A stretch of 64,000 nucleotides of DNA, taken from the NCBI RefSeq assembly GCF_008802355.1, contig NZ_VZRA01000001.1, forward strand, positions 1,110,525 through 1,174,524, read 5' to 3'. The notes beneath the pieces are model-generated. The model saw only the letters and a program-made list of their open reading frames with translations, was not told the DNA's origin and ran no database searches. This DNA comes from Oryzomonas sagensis. GTDB lineage: Bacteria > Desulfobacterota > Desulfuromonadia > Geobacterales > Pseudopelobacteraceae. Made by a program: the position numbers and the translations under genes. Below are positions 56,367 through 64,000 of the stretch, piece by piece. Positions within the stretch are counted from its first letter, which is position 1; each line of letters begins with the position of its first letter.

Positions 56367-58349
56367 TCAACTCCGCACCCGTATGGGGAGGATGACCGTT
56401 GTGAGGCCGTCCCACTGAAGGCGGCGCTGGATGGCGAAGGCGGTCTCGTTGTGCAGCATCCGGTGGTAGAACTTTTCCAGCCTGAAGGTGAGCTGGCCGG
56501 TGAAGACCACTGACCGTGGGTACTCTTCGTGTACCTGCTTGCAGATACCGGTGACGGTTTCCACCACGTCGGTGGCCACCTCCATGCGGTAGTCCGCGGC
56601 GAAGCCGAGCCGCCGCGCCAGATTAACGTATTTCTCCAGTCCCGCCTTGGCCGAGGCCTCCAGGGCCTCCACCTCTTCGGCCCCCTTGAAGGAGCCGGAG
56701 TCGACCACCGCCACGGAGACGAACACCACGTTCTTGTAGGTCTGGGGGAAGATGGTCAGGATCGAGAGCAGGGTATGCACGCCAAAGCCGCTGTAGCCGG
56801 AGACCAGTTGGATGGCGGTGGTATCGTTGCGGTTCAGGGGCGCGTCGTTATAGGGACGGGTGATGGGAAAGTCCAGCAGGGCTTCGTCCAGTTGGGCGAT
56901 CCCCCGGCGCACCCTGGTGTAATGCCCCTTGATCTGGTAGCAAAGGGCGATGACCACCGAAGTGATCAGCAGGGTCAGCCATCCCCCCTCGGCGAACTTC
57001 TCCACCGTGGTGATGACCAGGATGGTAGCGCAGATCACGAGACCTACGAGGTGCACGCTCAGGTGTTGGAGCCACTTCGGGTCTTCCGTGCGGCGCTGGA
57101 TGAAAAAGCGCGACATGCCCAGTTGGGAAAGGGAGAAGGTGACGAAGACATTGATGGAGTACATGACGATGAGCGCATCGACCGATCCTCCGGTATAGAG
57201 CAGCAGTGCAATGGCCGCCGTGCCCATGAGCATGATGCCGTTGCGCATGGTCAGCCTGACGGAGAGGGCGGCAAAGCGGTGGGGGAACCAGGAATCCACC
57301 GCCATGTTGGCCATGACCCGCGGCCCGTCCACGAAACCGGTCTGGGCGGCCACCAGGAGCAGGGCGCCCTCCGAGAAGATGGTGATGAAGGCTACCGCGT
57401 GCCCCATGGGCCAGTCGCTGAACAGGCCGTCGGCCAGGACGGCGTTGAGGGTCTTCCCCTCCACCGGTCTGACGCCGATGAGGGAGTAGCAGAGGAAGAG
57501 CACCCCGGCGGTGAAGGCCAGGGAGGCGGCCATGTAGACCATGGTCCGCTTGCCGGTCTGCACCCGCGGTTCGCGCATGATCTGCAGGCCGTTGGACACC
57601 GCCTCGATGCCGGTATAGGTGCCGCCGCCCAGGGAATAGGCCCGCATGAACAAGAGCAGGATGCCGAAGAAGCCGATGGTGGAGAGGTCCTGGTGGAGTC
57701 CGCTGCTGAAATCCCGGGTGATCGGTGCGAAGCGGTCGGTATGGGTGAAGATGCCGTCCAGCAGCATCAGGATGTGGGTAACCACAAAGGTGGCGAAGAT
57801 CGGCGCCAGGACCGAAATGGACTCCTTGACCCCGCGGATATTGAGAATTATGAGGACCACCGCCAGGAAACAGGCGAAAGGGACCTTATAGTGGTGGAAC
57901 TGGTGGGGGACATAGCTGAACATGGCATCCACGCAGGCCGCGATGGACACGGTGATGGTCAGCACGTAGTCCACCAAAAGGGCGCTGCCCGAGACCACCC
58001 CCGCCTTTTCCCCCAGCATGTGGGTCGCCACGATGTAGCCCCCGCCGCCGTGGGGGAAGTGCTCTATGATCCGCGAGTAGGCGTAGGAGATGATGAAAAC
58101 GGTGACGGCCGTGGCCAGGCCCAGAAGGATGGCCAGGTAGGTGTGCTGCCCCAGGGCGCGGAAGGCCTCCTCGGGCCCGTAGGCCGAGGAGGAGAGGCCG
58201 TCGGCCCCCAGGCCGACCCAGGCCAGTATGGGGATGAGGGACATCTTGTGGAAGAGATGCGGGTCCTTGATGAGTTTCGGGCTTCCGAATACGGCGCGGG
58301 CGATCTTCTTGAAGATGCTGCTGTCGGCGGGATCGTTTTCCGGTTCCAT
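56367..58349 (-). CDS. kimA: KimA-like APC-family potassium transporter
   Basis: The 660-residue transporter has about 12 membrane helices and a cytoplasmic C-terminal domain (from about residue 465). The motifs WVGLGADGLSSSAYGPEEAF, HFPHGGGGYIVATHMLGEKA and GGGTYTGIEAVSNGLQIM are as in the KimA group of the APC superfamily, high-affinity K+/H+ symporters. The ATG at 58349 has GGAG upstream; a TTG further up is less likely. The gene is in the same direction as kdpDE and kup. Repeats that look like response-regulator boxes precede it. Amino-acid transport is less likely in this context. Confidence 0.85.
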   Translation of the reverse strand: MEPENDPADSSIFKKIARAVFGSPKLIKDPHLFHKMSLIPILAWVGLGADGLSSSAYGPEEAFRALGQHTYLAILLGLATAVTVFIISYAYSRIIEHFPHGGGGYIVATHMLGEKAGVVSGSALLVDYVLTITVSIAACVDAMFSYVPHQFHHYKVPFACFLAVVLIILNIRGVKESISVLAPIFATFVVTHILMLLDGIFTHTDRFAPITRDFSSGLHQDLSTIGFFGILLLFMRAYSLGGGTYTGIEAVSNGLQIMREPRVQTGKRTMVYMAASLAFTAGVLFLCYSLIGVRPVEGKTLNAVLADGLFSDWPMGHAVAFITIFSEGALLLVAAQTGFVDGPRVMANMAVDSWFPHRFAALSVRLTMRNGIMLMGTAAIALLLYTGGSVDALIVMYSINVFVTFSLSQLGMSRFFIQRRTEDPKWLQHLSVHLVGLVICATILVITTVEKFAEGGWLTLLITSVVIALCYQIKGHYTRVRRGIAQLDEALLDFPITRPYNDAPLNRNDTTAIQLVSGYSGFGVHTLLSILTIFPQTYKNVVFVSVAVVDSGSFKGAEEVEALEASAKAGLEKYVNLARRLGFAADYRMEVATDVVETVTGICKQVHEEYPRSVVFTGQLTFRLEKFYHRMLHNETAFAIQRRLQWDGLTTVILPIRVRS

Positions 58350-58448
58350 CTGTTTCTCCGCGAGCGGTGGCCTGTGCCATGGCTGCAATGCGATAGTTTA
58401 AGACGAGTGTAGCTTATGATGTAATCATTTCAATCTACCATCACAGCC

Positions 58449-58498
58449 ATTAAGAAAGTATCAAGATGCCCCGCGGCAATATCAAGAAAACATCAAGA
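58449..58498 (-). promoter_or_regulatory. Four direct-repeat boxes ahead of the KimA-like gene (KdpE-type sites)
   Basis: On the plus strand, ATTAAGA (58449), ATCAAGA (58460), ATCAAGA (58481) and ATCAAGA (58492) form two pairs with an 11-bp period, 21 bp apart, so all lie on one helix face. Reading toward the gene they are TCTTGAT repeats. The arrangement is typical of OmpR/PhoB-family activators. Confidence 0.65.
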
Positions 58499-58601
58499 CG
58501 ACCGCTGTCGCGGCGGAATAACCATATTTGGGTTGTACACGGCGGCCAAACCTTGCTAGACTGCGCCCCTATGGCACACATGGGCAGGAGAGCGGCGTTT
58601 C

Positions 58602-59504
58602 ATGGCTGACAAGATCGTTGCACTGAAGGTGGATGTGGATACCTATGCCGGGACGCGCGACGGCGTACCGGCGCTTTTGGAGGATATGGCCCGCTTCGGG
58701 GTTTCGGCCACCTTCTATTTTTCCCTGGGGCCGGACAATTCGGGCAAGGCCATCCGGCGTATCTTCACCCGCAAGGGCTTCCTCAAGAAGATGCTGCGCA
58801 CCAAGGCGCCGGCGGCCTACGGCATCAAAACCATGCTCTACGGCACGCTGTTGCCGGCGCCCATGATCGGGGCGGCCTTTCCCGGCGTGCTGCGGGCCAC
58901 GGAACAGCGCGGCCACGAGGTCGGCATCCACTGCTGGGACCATGTCAAATGGCACGATTACCTCCCCTGGTTTCCCAAGCGCGTGACCGCCATGGAGTTG
59001 GGCCTGGCCAGCGCCCAGTTCGAGGAGATCCTGGGCCATCGCGCCGTAACCACGGCAGCCCCCGGCTGGACCGTGTCGCCCGATTCCCTGGAGGTGCAGG
59101 ACGCCATGGGATTGAGCTATTGCAGCGACGGGCGCGGCACCCACCCCTTCTACCCGGTCATGGACGGCCGCCGTTTCCGCACCCTCCAGATCCCGACCAC
59201 CCTGCCGACCGCCGACGAGATCCTGGGCGAGAACGGCGTCACCCCCGACAACATCCACGACTACTACCTGGCCCAGTTGCATGACGGGCTCAATGTGCTG
59301 ACCATCCACGCCGAACTGGAGGGGGGCGCCATCCGCGCCTCGTTTGTCCGCCTGCTGGAGCGTTTCGCGGCAGAGGGCATCCGCTGCATCACCCTGGGCG
59401 AGGCGGCGCGCCAGGTTGCCAACGTGCCGGCATGCCGGCTCTTCATGGGCGAGATCCCCGGACGGGCGGGCCGGGTGGCCATCCAGGGGGAAGAGGCCCC
59501 GTGA
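58602..59504 (+). CDS. arnD: ArnD-like polysaccharide deacetylase family protein
   Basis: The 300-residue protein resembles ArnD, which deformylates undecaprenyl-phosphate-4-formamido-arabinose during lipid A modification. The NodB fold is shown by LKVDVDTYAGTRDGVPALLE at the start (catalytic Asp and metal-binding Asp), HEVGIHCWDHVKWH (metal-binding His) and the C-terminal GLNVLTIHAELEG. Other arn genes are not nearby, so the substrate could be another lipid-linked sugar. The gene overlaps the DUF4911 gene by one base. Confidence 0.82.
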   Translation: MADKIVALKVDVDTYAGTRDGVPALLEDMARFGVSATFYFSLGPDNSGKAIRRIFTRKGFLKKMLRTKAPAAYGIKTMLYGTLLPAPMIGAAFPGVLRATEQRGHEVGIHCWDHVKWHDYLPWFPKRVTAMELGLASAQFEEILGHRAVTTAAPGWTVSPDSLEVQDAMGLSYCSDGRGTHPFYPVMDGRRFRTLQIPTTLPTADEILGENGVTPDNIHDYYLAQLHDGLNVLTIHAELEGGAIRASFVRLLERFAAEGIRCITLGEAARQVANVPACRLFMGEIPGRAGRVAIQGEEAP

Positions 59505-59788
59505 TGCGTTTTCAACCTCCTCGCCCCAGCCCGTTTTCCCCCGAAGTCCCCCTGTCCGATGCCGTCTGCCGTTATTTCCGGGTCAAGCACCGGGATATGG
59601 TCTACCTCAAGTTCATCCTGGAGGCCTATGAGGGGATGAACACCATGAGCACGGTGGATAATGTGGCCGGCATCATCCGCATTGCCATCATGCCCGGCTT
59701 CGTGGCGGAGATGGATGAACTGCTGGCCGAACTGGGCACCAGGGTGACCATGGAACCGGTCGCCTGGGAGGATCAGGGGGGTGAGTGA
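59504..59788 (+). CDS. DUF4911 domain-containing protein
   Basis: This 94-residue protein of unknown function carries the DUF4911 pattern: YLKFILEAYEGMNTMSTVD and GIIRIAIMPGFVAEMDELL, suggesting an alpha/beta fold like ACT domains. Its ATG overlaps the stop of the ArnD-like gene (TGATG). The NamZ-like gene begins one or two bases after its end, so the three form an operon probably concerned with the cell envelope. Confidence 0.8.
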   Translation: MRFQPPRPSPFSPEVPLSDAVCRYFRVKHRDMVYLKFILEAYEGMNTMSTVDNVAGIIRIAIMPGFVAEMDELLAELGTRVTMEPVAWEDQGGE

Positions 59789-59789
59789 C

Positions 59790-61034
59790 ATGACCGGCCG
59801 CGTGGCCGTCATCCGAGTACTCCTGTTCCTCCTGTTTATCCCGTGCCTCCCTGCGCAGCTCTTTGCCGCCGCCGGCCCGGTCCTGCCCGGCATCGACGTG
59901 CTGGAACAACGCGGTTTCGACCTCCTGCAAGGGAAGCGGGTCGGCCTGATCACCAACCACACCGGCCGTTCCCGGGACGGCCGCAGCACCATCGACATCA
60001 TCAACCGGGCCCCCGGCTGCCGCCTGACCGCCCTGTTCAGCCCCGAGCACGGCATCCGGGGCGAGGCGGACGACAAGGTCGCGTCGGCCACGGACCGGGC
60101 CAGCGGCCTGCCGGTGCACAGCCTCTACGGCGCCACCTGCCGCCCCACGCCGGACATGCTGCACGGGGTGGATATCCTGGTCTTCGACATCCAGGATATC
60201 GGCACCCGCTTCTACACCTACATCGGCACCCTCTCCCTCGCCATGCGCGCGGCCCGTGACGCCCACATCCCCTTCGTGGTCCTGGACCGCCCCAACCCCC
60301 TGGGGGGAGAGCGGGTCGAGGGGGCCATCCCCACCACGCCCCTGCCCGAGCGGGCGAGCGGCTGCGGCGCCATCACCAGCATCCATCCCATCCCCACCCG
60401 CCACGGCATGACCATGGGCGAACTGGCGCGGCTCTTCAACGCGGAGTTCGGCATCGGCTGCCGCCTGACCGTTGTCCCCATGCAGGGGTGGCGGCGCGCC
60501 ATGTACTTCGACGCCACCGGCCTCGCCTGGATCAACCCCTCGCCCAACATGAAGAACCTCTCGGCCGCCATCCTCTACCCCGGCCTGGGGACGCTGGAAA
60601 CGGCCGACCTCTCGGTGGGACGGGGCACGGAGCGAGCCTTCCTGGCCTACGGCGCCCCCTGGGTGGATGGCGCGGCCATGGCGCGCAACCTGGCGACACG
60701 TTCTATCCCCGGCATAAGCTTTACCCCGTGCAGCTTTGTGCCGACCGCGGCCGGGCACCCCTATCGGGGCAAACGCTGCTCCGGCGTCTGCGTCGCCAGC
60801 CTGGACCGGGACCGGCTCGATCCAATCCTGGCCGGGCTGCACCTGGCCCAGGCCTTCTACGAGACCCATCCCCGGCGGTTCAAGGTATCTGATGGGTTCG
60901 GCACCGAGGTGGGGGATCGGGAGGCGTGGCGATTGTTGAGGCAGAAGGGGGTGAGCCCCCTGGATGTGGAGCGACGGTGGGATAGGGAGCTTGAACGGTT
61001 CAGGATGGTGCGGGGGAGGTATTTGTTGTATTGA
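59790..61034 (+). CDS. namZ: NamZ-like exo-beta-N-acetylmuramidase (DUF1343)
   Basis: The 414-residue protein has a signal peptide (RVLLFLLFIPCLPAQLFAA) and the DUF1343 core: GKRVGLITNHTGRSRDGRST, FSPEHGIRGEADDKV, DIQDIGTRFYTYIGTLSLAM and VLDRPNPLGGERVEG. NamZ of Bacillus removes MurNAc from peptidoglycan fragments during recycling. The Glu-His pair in SPEHG belongs to the active site. The ATG at 59790 has a G-rich site upstream; the GTG at 59781 is an alternative. It is the last native high-GC gene before the AT-rich right end. Confidence 0.9.
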   Translation: MTGRVAVIRVLLFLLFIPCLPAQLFAAAGPVLPGIDVLEQRGFDLLQGKRVGLITNHTGRSRDGRSTIDIINRAPGCRLTALFSPEHGIRGEADDKVASATDRASGLPVHSLYGATCRPTPDMLHGVDILVFDIQDIGTRFYTYIGTLSLAMRAARDAHIPFVVLDRPNPLGGERVEGAIPTTPLPERASGCGAITSIHPIPTRHGMTMGELARLFNAEFGIGCRLTVVPMQGWRRAMYFDATGLAWINPSPNMKNLSAAILYPGLGTLETADLSVGRGTERAFLAYGAPWVDGAAMARNLATRSIPGISFTPCSFVPTAAGHPYRGKRCSGVCVASLDRDRLDPILAGLHLAQAFYETHPRRFKVSDGFGTEVGDREAWRLLRQKGVSPLDVERRWDRELERFRMVRGRYLLY

Positions 61035-61324
61035 GCGTGCGTGGCAGGCTTTCAATAAACTTTGTGGACAGGCTTGCATTAAGGTTGAATCAGCCGATAA
61101 AGGCTCAGAAAATGGGGCAACCTCAATTAAAATAGGGATGTCCCGATTTAAGCCCAGATGTTATCAGATTCCCAACACTATCAACGGGTGTGTAGGAGTG
61201 TGCCGCTCTCGAAAATTCCCACGCCATAATTCCAATATATCCACCATCTTTGATTGCAATTAATTTTAAATAATCGTAGTGTCCCTGACTGTCGTTAATG
61301 CTTAAAGCACGAGTGAATAGCCCT
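61035..61324. other. AT-rich junction at the start of the right-hand island
   Basis: GC content drops sharply after the NamZ-like stop. No tRNA gene, integrase gene or clear attachment repeat is visible here. The spacer may hold the methyltransferase promoter, but no strong -35/-10 pair was found. Confidence 0.5.
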
Positions 61325-62320
61325 ATGACTAATGAATTATTGATAAAAAGTGCTATTGCACATAAAACCTCAACTGGCTTATATTTCAACGGCAAATCTG
61401 AGGATATTCTCCAATCTGAGGCCATGCAAGGATACAAAGGTAAAATACAGCTTATTTTAACCTCTCCGCCATTTCCCCTGAACAACAAGAAAAAATATGG
61501 AAACCTCAAAGAAGAAGCCTATCTTGAGTGGTTCACAAATCTGGCACCAATTTTCTCCCAGATGCTGACAGATAATGGGTCCATAGTTATCGAAATTGGG
61601 AATAGTTGGGAAGATAGTCGCCCTGTACAGTCTTTGCTGCCTTTGCAGTCACTGATGGGATTTGTGAGTCATGCCAATGCTGGTTTAAGGCTAATTCAAG
61701 AGTTTATCAGTTATAATCCTTCGAGACTTCCTTCCCCAGCCCAATGGGTCACGGTAAACCGAATAAGAACCGTTGACAGCTATACTCGTGTCTGGTGGAT
61801 TGCAAAACAAGATTTTCCAAAGGCTGACAATAGCAAAGTATTACGGCCTTATAGCAAATCAATGCAAAAACTCCTAGAACGAGGAAGCTACAATTCTGGT
61901 AAACGGCCTTCGGAACATAACATAAGCAAAAATTCTTTTTTGAAAGACCACGGCGGTTCAATTGCCCATAATTTTTTCGAGATTGACGGACTTGATTTAG
62001 ATCGTGAACCACGCTTACCCAATGCCTTTAGTTTTTCCAATACATCCTCAAATGACTTTTTCTCTCGCCAATGCAAAGAACGAGGCATAATTCCGCATCC
62101 AGCAAGAATGCCAATGGGGTTGGCAGAATTTTTTATTCAGTATTTAACTGACCCTGATGATGTTGTCCTCGACCCGTTCGCTGGAAGCAACACAACGGGT
62201 TATACTGCTGCCAGACTTGGCCGTAAATGGCTTTCAATTGACGCCAAAGAAGATTACGCCATTCAATCAAGGATTCGCTTTGAAGACCCCATACTATCAG
62301 ATGGGCTACAGGAGGATTGA
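61325..62320 (+). CDS. DNA methyltransferase, beta class, similar to PvuII-type N4-cytosine methylase
   Basis: The protein of about 331 residues has motif IV TSPPF (residues 46-50) before motif I DPFAGSNTTGYTAARLGRKW (from Asp283), the order of the beta class. LTSPPFPLNNKKKYGNLKEE, PSRLPSPAQWVTVNRIR and HPARMPMGLAEFFIQYLTDP match my memory of M.PvuII, an N4-cytosine methylase for CAGCTG. The target site here is unproven. The ATG at 61325 follows a GAGTGA site; 61298 is an alternative start. No restriction endonuclease gene is next to it; a HerA-type ATPase follows one base later with an AGGAGG site. Confidence 0.88.
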   Translation: MTNELLIKSAIAHKTSTGLYFNGKSEDILQSEAMQGYKGKIQLILTSPPFPLNNKKKYGNLKEEAYLEWFTNLAPIFSQMLTDNGSIVIEIGNSWEDSRPVQSLLPLQSLMGFVSHANAGLRLIQEFISYNPSRLPSPAQWVTVNRIRTVDSYTRVWWIAKQDFPKADNSKVLRPYSKSMQKLLERGSYNSGKRPSEHNISKNSFLKDHGGSIAHNFFEIDGLDLDREPRLPNAFSFSNTSSNDFFSRQCKERGIIPHPARMPMGLAEFFIQYLTDPDDVVLDPFAGSNTTGYTAARLGRKWLSIDAKEDYAIQSRIRFEDPILSDGLQED

Positions 62321-62321
62321 A

Positions 62322-64000
62322 ATGCCCGAAAGCATTATTAGTCTTTTAACCCAAGTTGATTTATTCAAGCGCAGACAAGAGAGTGAAGACCTTGTTTGGG
62401 ATACAGGCTTGTTTGTGGGACGCCCCTTCAAGCTCAGTTATGGAAAGGCTGAAATTTTGGTCGCTGATGCGTGGAAGCAGCGAGCGGGGGGGATTCCGCA
62501 GGGTTGTTTTCTTTTGGCATATTACGACAACGAGCCTTCCGACTCTTCTGCTTTTGAAGCGATTCTACTGCGGGTTATACAACCTACTAGCCTTCCGACA
62601 GACTCAACAGTTATTAGCAGCATGGTTGAATACTATAAGGATAATATCCGTACCGGCACTAACGCTCGTTCACAACTTGACACATTTACCCGGTACGAAT
62701 TTTCCTTTAGTGCTCTGGAATGCTCCGTATTGGGGTCCTTTTACAAGGATGAGAATGGTAATGGGAAAATAAGGTTTGGGGCAGACCTGGAAAACTTTTT
62801 TAGTGCCCATAACTATTCAATTATCAAGCCGTCTCCTGAAATCCTCAAATCAATCGTGAATTATCGTGAAAGTGGCGCTCCGGGTGGAACTGGCGATATT
62901 CGCATCGGCAAGGTCAGGTATAGTTCCAGCCGGCGACGCCAACAATCAGAGGAGGTTGTGCCAGTATATGTTCAGGCCCCTGATTTTGCGGGAAAACGAA
63001 CAGCCCTGTTTGGCATGACCAGAACAGGAAAATCCAATACAGTCAAAAAGATTATACAGGCGTGCGTTGAAATGAGTGAAAGCGCCCCGCTGGTCCTCGA
63101 CCAAAGCCAAGAATCAACAGCAGAAGTCCTCAAACCGCTTACTGAAAACAATACCCCCAAGTATCCAATTGGCCAGATAATTTTTGACATAAATGGAGAA
63201 TATGCTAATCCAAATTTGCAGGACCAAGGCACCGCCATTTTTGACATGTATCGTAACAAAACAGTACGATATTCAACCGTTGAAAAAGGTGACGACTTCA
63301 AGGTGATGAAGGTCAATTTTTATAATGAAGCAGGCACAGGGTTTGAGCTTGTAAAATCCTATCCAACAATTGCCGATGATACAACTCGCTTTGTAACAAA
63401 CTTTAAAAATGTAATTTTGGAAAAGCCTGAAGATTATGATTCCAATAGATCTGCAAAAGAAAGGCATGACAGAAGGGTAGCGGCCTATTTTTGCTGTCTC
63501 TATCGTGCTGAATTTCCGGCTCCAAGAAATTTTAAGGTGAAATTCACTGCAAATGAAAAAGTTAGAGAAGCCGTAAATCCAAATATTGACCCGGCTAATG
63601 GGTTGTCACTGGAGGATGCCTCAAACTGGTGGGATAAGCTGTGGGAAGTCTATCCAAGCGCTCCATGCTTCGAGGAATATAAGCGTACCAAACAAAAAGA
63701 ATGGGCAGATGACGATTTAAAAGCGGTTTTAACAATTTTGACTAGAAAGCGTGACCCAGGAACTGGGAGATCTGATTGCGCTGGTTTCCGAATCCTTAAA
63801 AATGTTAAAGATCAGCACACTTCTCAGACACAGGAACCGTTCGACCAAGACATTCTTAAGCAATTGCGGGCAGGTAAAATTGTTATTGTTGATTTGTCTT
63901 TAGGGGAAGAAAGTGTTCAGAGAATGTTTTCTGAGCGTATAACCAGAAAAATATTCCAAGACAGCATGAGTCGATTTACAAGTACAAAGCCAAACAATTT
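62322..64000 (+). CDS. HerA-like ATPase (3' end outside window)
   Basis: The frame is open from an ATG at 62322 (AGGAGG site 7 nt upstream) to the window end, at least 559 residues. Walker A is GMTRTGKS (residues 231-238), and Walker B with catalytic Glu is FDINGEY (Asp289, Glu293), the form typical of HerA/FtsK-family DNA translocases. The 220 N-terminal residues before it look like a HAS-barrel-type domain but were not recognised. Codon use is AT-rich like the methyltransferase. HerA ATPases occur in many phage-defence systems with nuclease, SIR2 or methylase partners. The rest of the operon lies beyond the window. Confidence 0.85.
   Translation, partial: MPESIISLLTQVDLFKRRQESEDLVWDTGLFVGRPFKLSYGKAEILVADAWKQRAGGIPQGCFLLAYYDNEPSDSSAFEAILLRVIQPTSLPTDSTVISSMVEYYKDNIRTGTNARSQLDTFTRYEFSFSALECSVLGSFYKDENGNGKIRFGADLENFFSAHNYSIIKPSPEILKSIVNYRESGAPGGTGDIRIGKVRYSSSRRRQQSEEVVPVYVQAPDFAGKRTALFGMTRTGKSNTVKKIIQACVEMSESAPLVLDQSQESTAEVLKPLTENNTPKYPIGQIIFDINGEYANPNLQDQGTAIFDMYRNKTVRYSTVEKGDDFKVMKVNFYNEAGTGFELVKSYPTIADDTTRFVTNFKNVILEKPEDYDSNRSAKERHDRRVAAYFCCLYRAEFPAPRNFKVKFTANEKVREAVNPNIDPANGLSLEDASNWWDKLWEVYPSAPCFEEYKRTKQKEWADDDLKAVLTILTRKRDPGTGRSDCAGFRILKNVKDQHTSQTQEPFDQDILKQLRAGKIVIVDLSLGEESVQRMFSERITRKIFQDSMSRFTSTKPNN

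Overview
The window looks like chromosomal DNA from a member of the Geobacterales (Geobacter and its relatives). It is about 60% GC with few non-coding gaps. The gene order parA-parB followed by an ATP synthase operon that lacks the a and c subunits is as I remember it from Geobacter. Other fitting traits are methylmalonyl-CoA mutase/epimerase, a small multihaem cytochrome c, an FdhD-MobA fusion, a selenocysteine formate dehydrogenase, sigma-54 regulation and a hopanoid glycosyltransferase. The genus assignment is inference; no rRNA or tRNA gene was found.

Layout. 0-6 kb (+): end of a methylmalonyl-CoA mutase, epimerase, L13-S9, argC and a YgiQ-type radical SAM protein, then a cold-shock gene on the minus strand. 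6-12 kb (-): a phospholipid-transport operon (MlaE-F-D, a TolC-like protein, MlaC) with a clean promoter and a TetR-type operator, then HpnI and a YtqB-like methyltransferase. 12-25 kb (mostly +): pseudouridine synthase, small cytochrome c (-), parAB, atpF'FHAGDC, and a sigma-54 response regulator with its histidine kinase. 25-36.5 kb (-): a molybdenum/tungsten and formate island. A probable Moco/Tuco riboswitch precedes tupABC-mobB-moaA-MOSC, and the upstream operon fdnG(Sec)-fdnH-nrfD-fdhD/mobA has a sigma-54 type promoter. The genes cooperate: the Tup transporter imports oxyanion, MoaA, MobB and MobA build the cofactor, FdhD sulfurates it, and the formate dehydrogenase uses it.

36.8-50 kb is a patchwork of housekeeping genes with accessory cargo. 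Two cargo modules are each flanked by an intact gene and a diverged fragment of that same gene. One is a Fic gene with a small convergent antitoxin-like gene, beside HIT. The other is an AT-rich pair (membrane coiled-coil protein plus PIN-domain protein), beside yjbQ. 50-58.4 kb (-) is a potassium locus: Kup, KdpE, KdpD, a 69-residue protein and a KimA-like transporter, without kdpFABC. It carries direct repeats with an 11-bp period, placed like response-regulator boxes. 58.6-61 kb (+) encodes ArnD-like, DUF4911 and NamZ-like proteins. From about 61.04 kb base composition drops, and an incoming island starts with a PvuII-type DNA methyltransferase followed by a HerA-like ATPase that runs off the window end.

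A MITE-like repeat occurs three times in the same orientation (1044, 2732, 48024), with a variable G/C-rich hairpin core. The best candidates for undescribed systems are the coiled-coil/PIN pair at 45.2-47.1 kb, the Fic/antitoxin arrangement at 40.8-41.8 kb, and the methyltransferase-HerA locus at the right edge.
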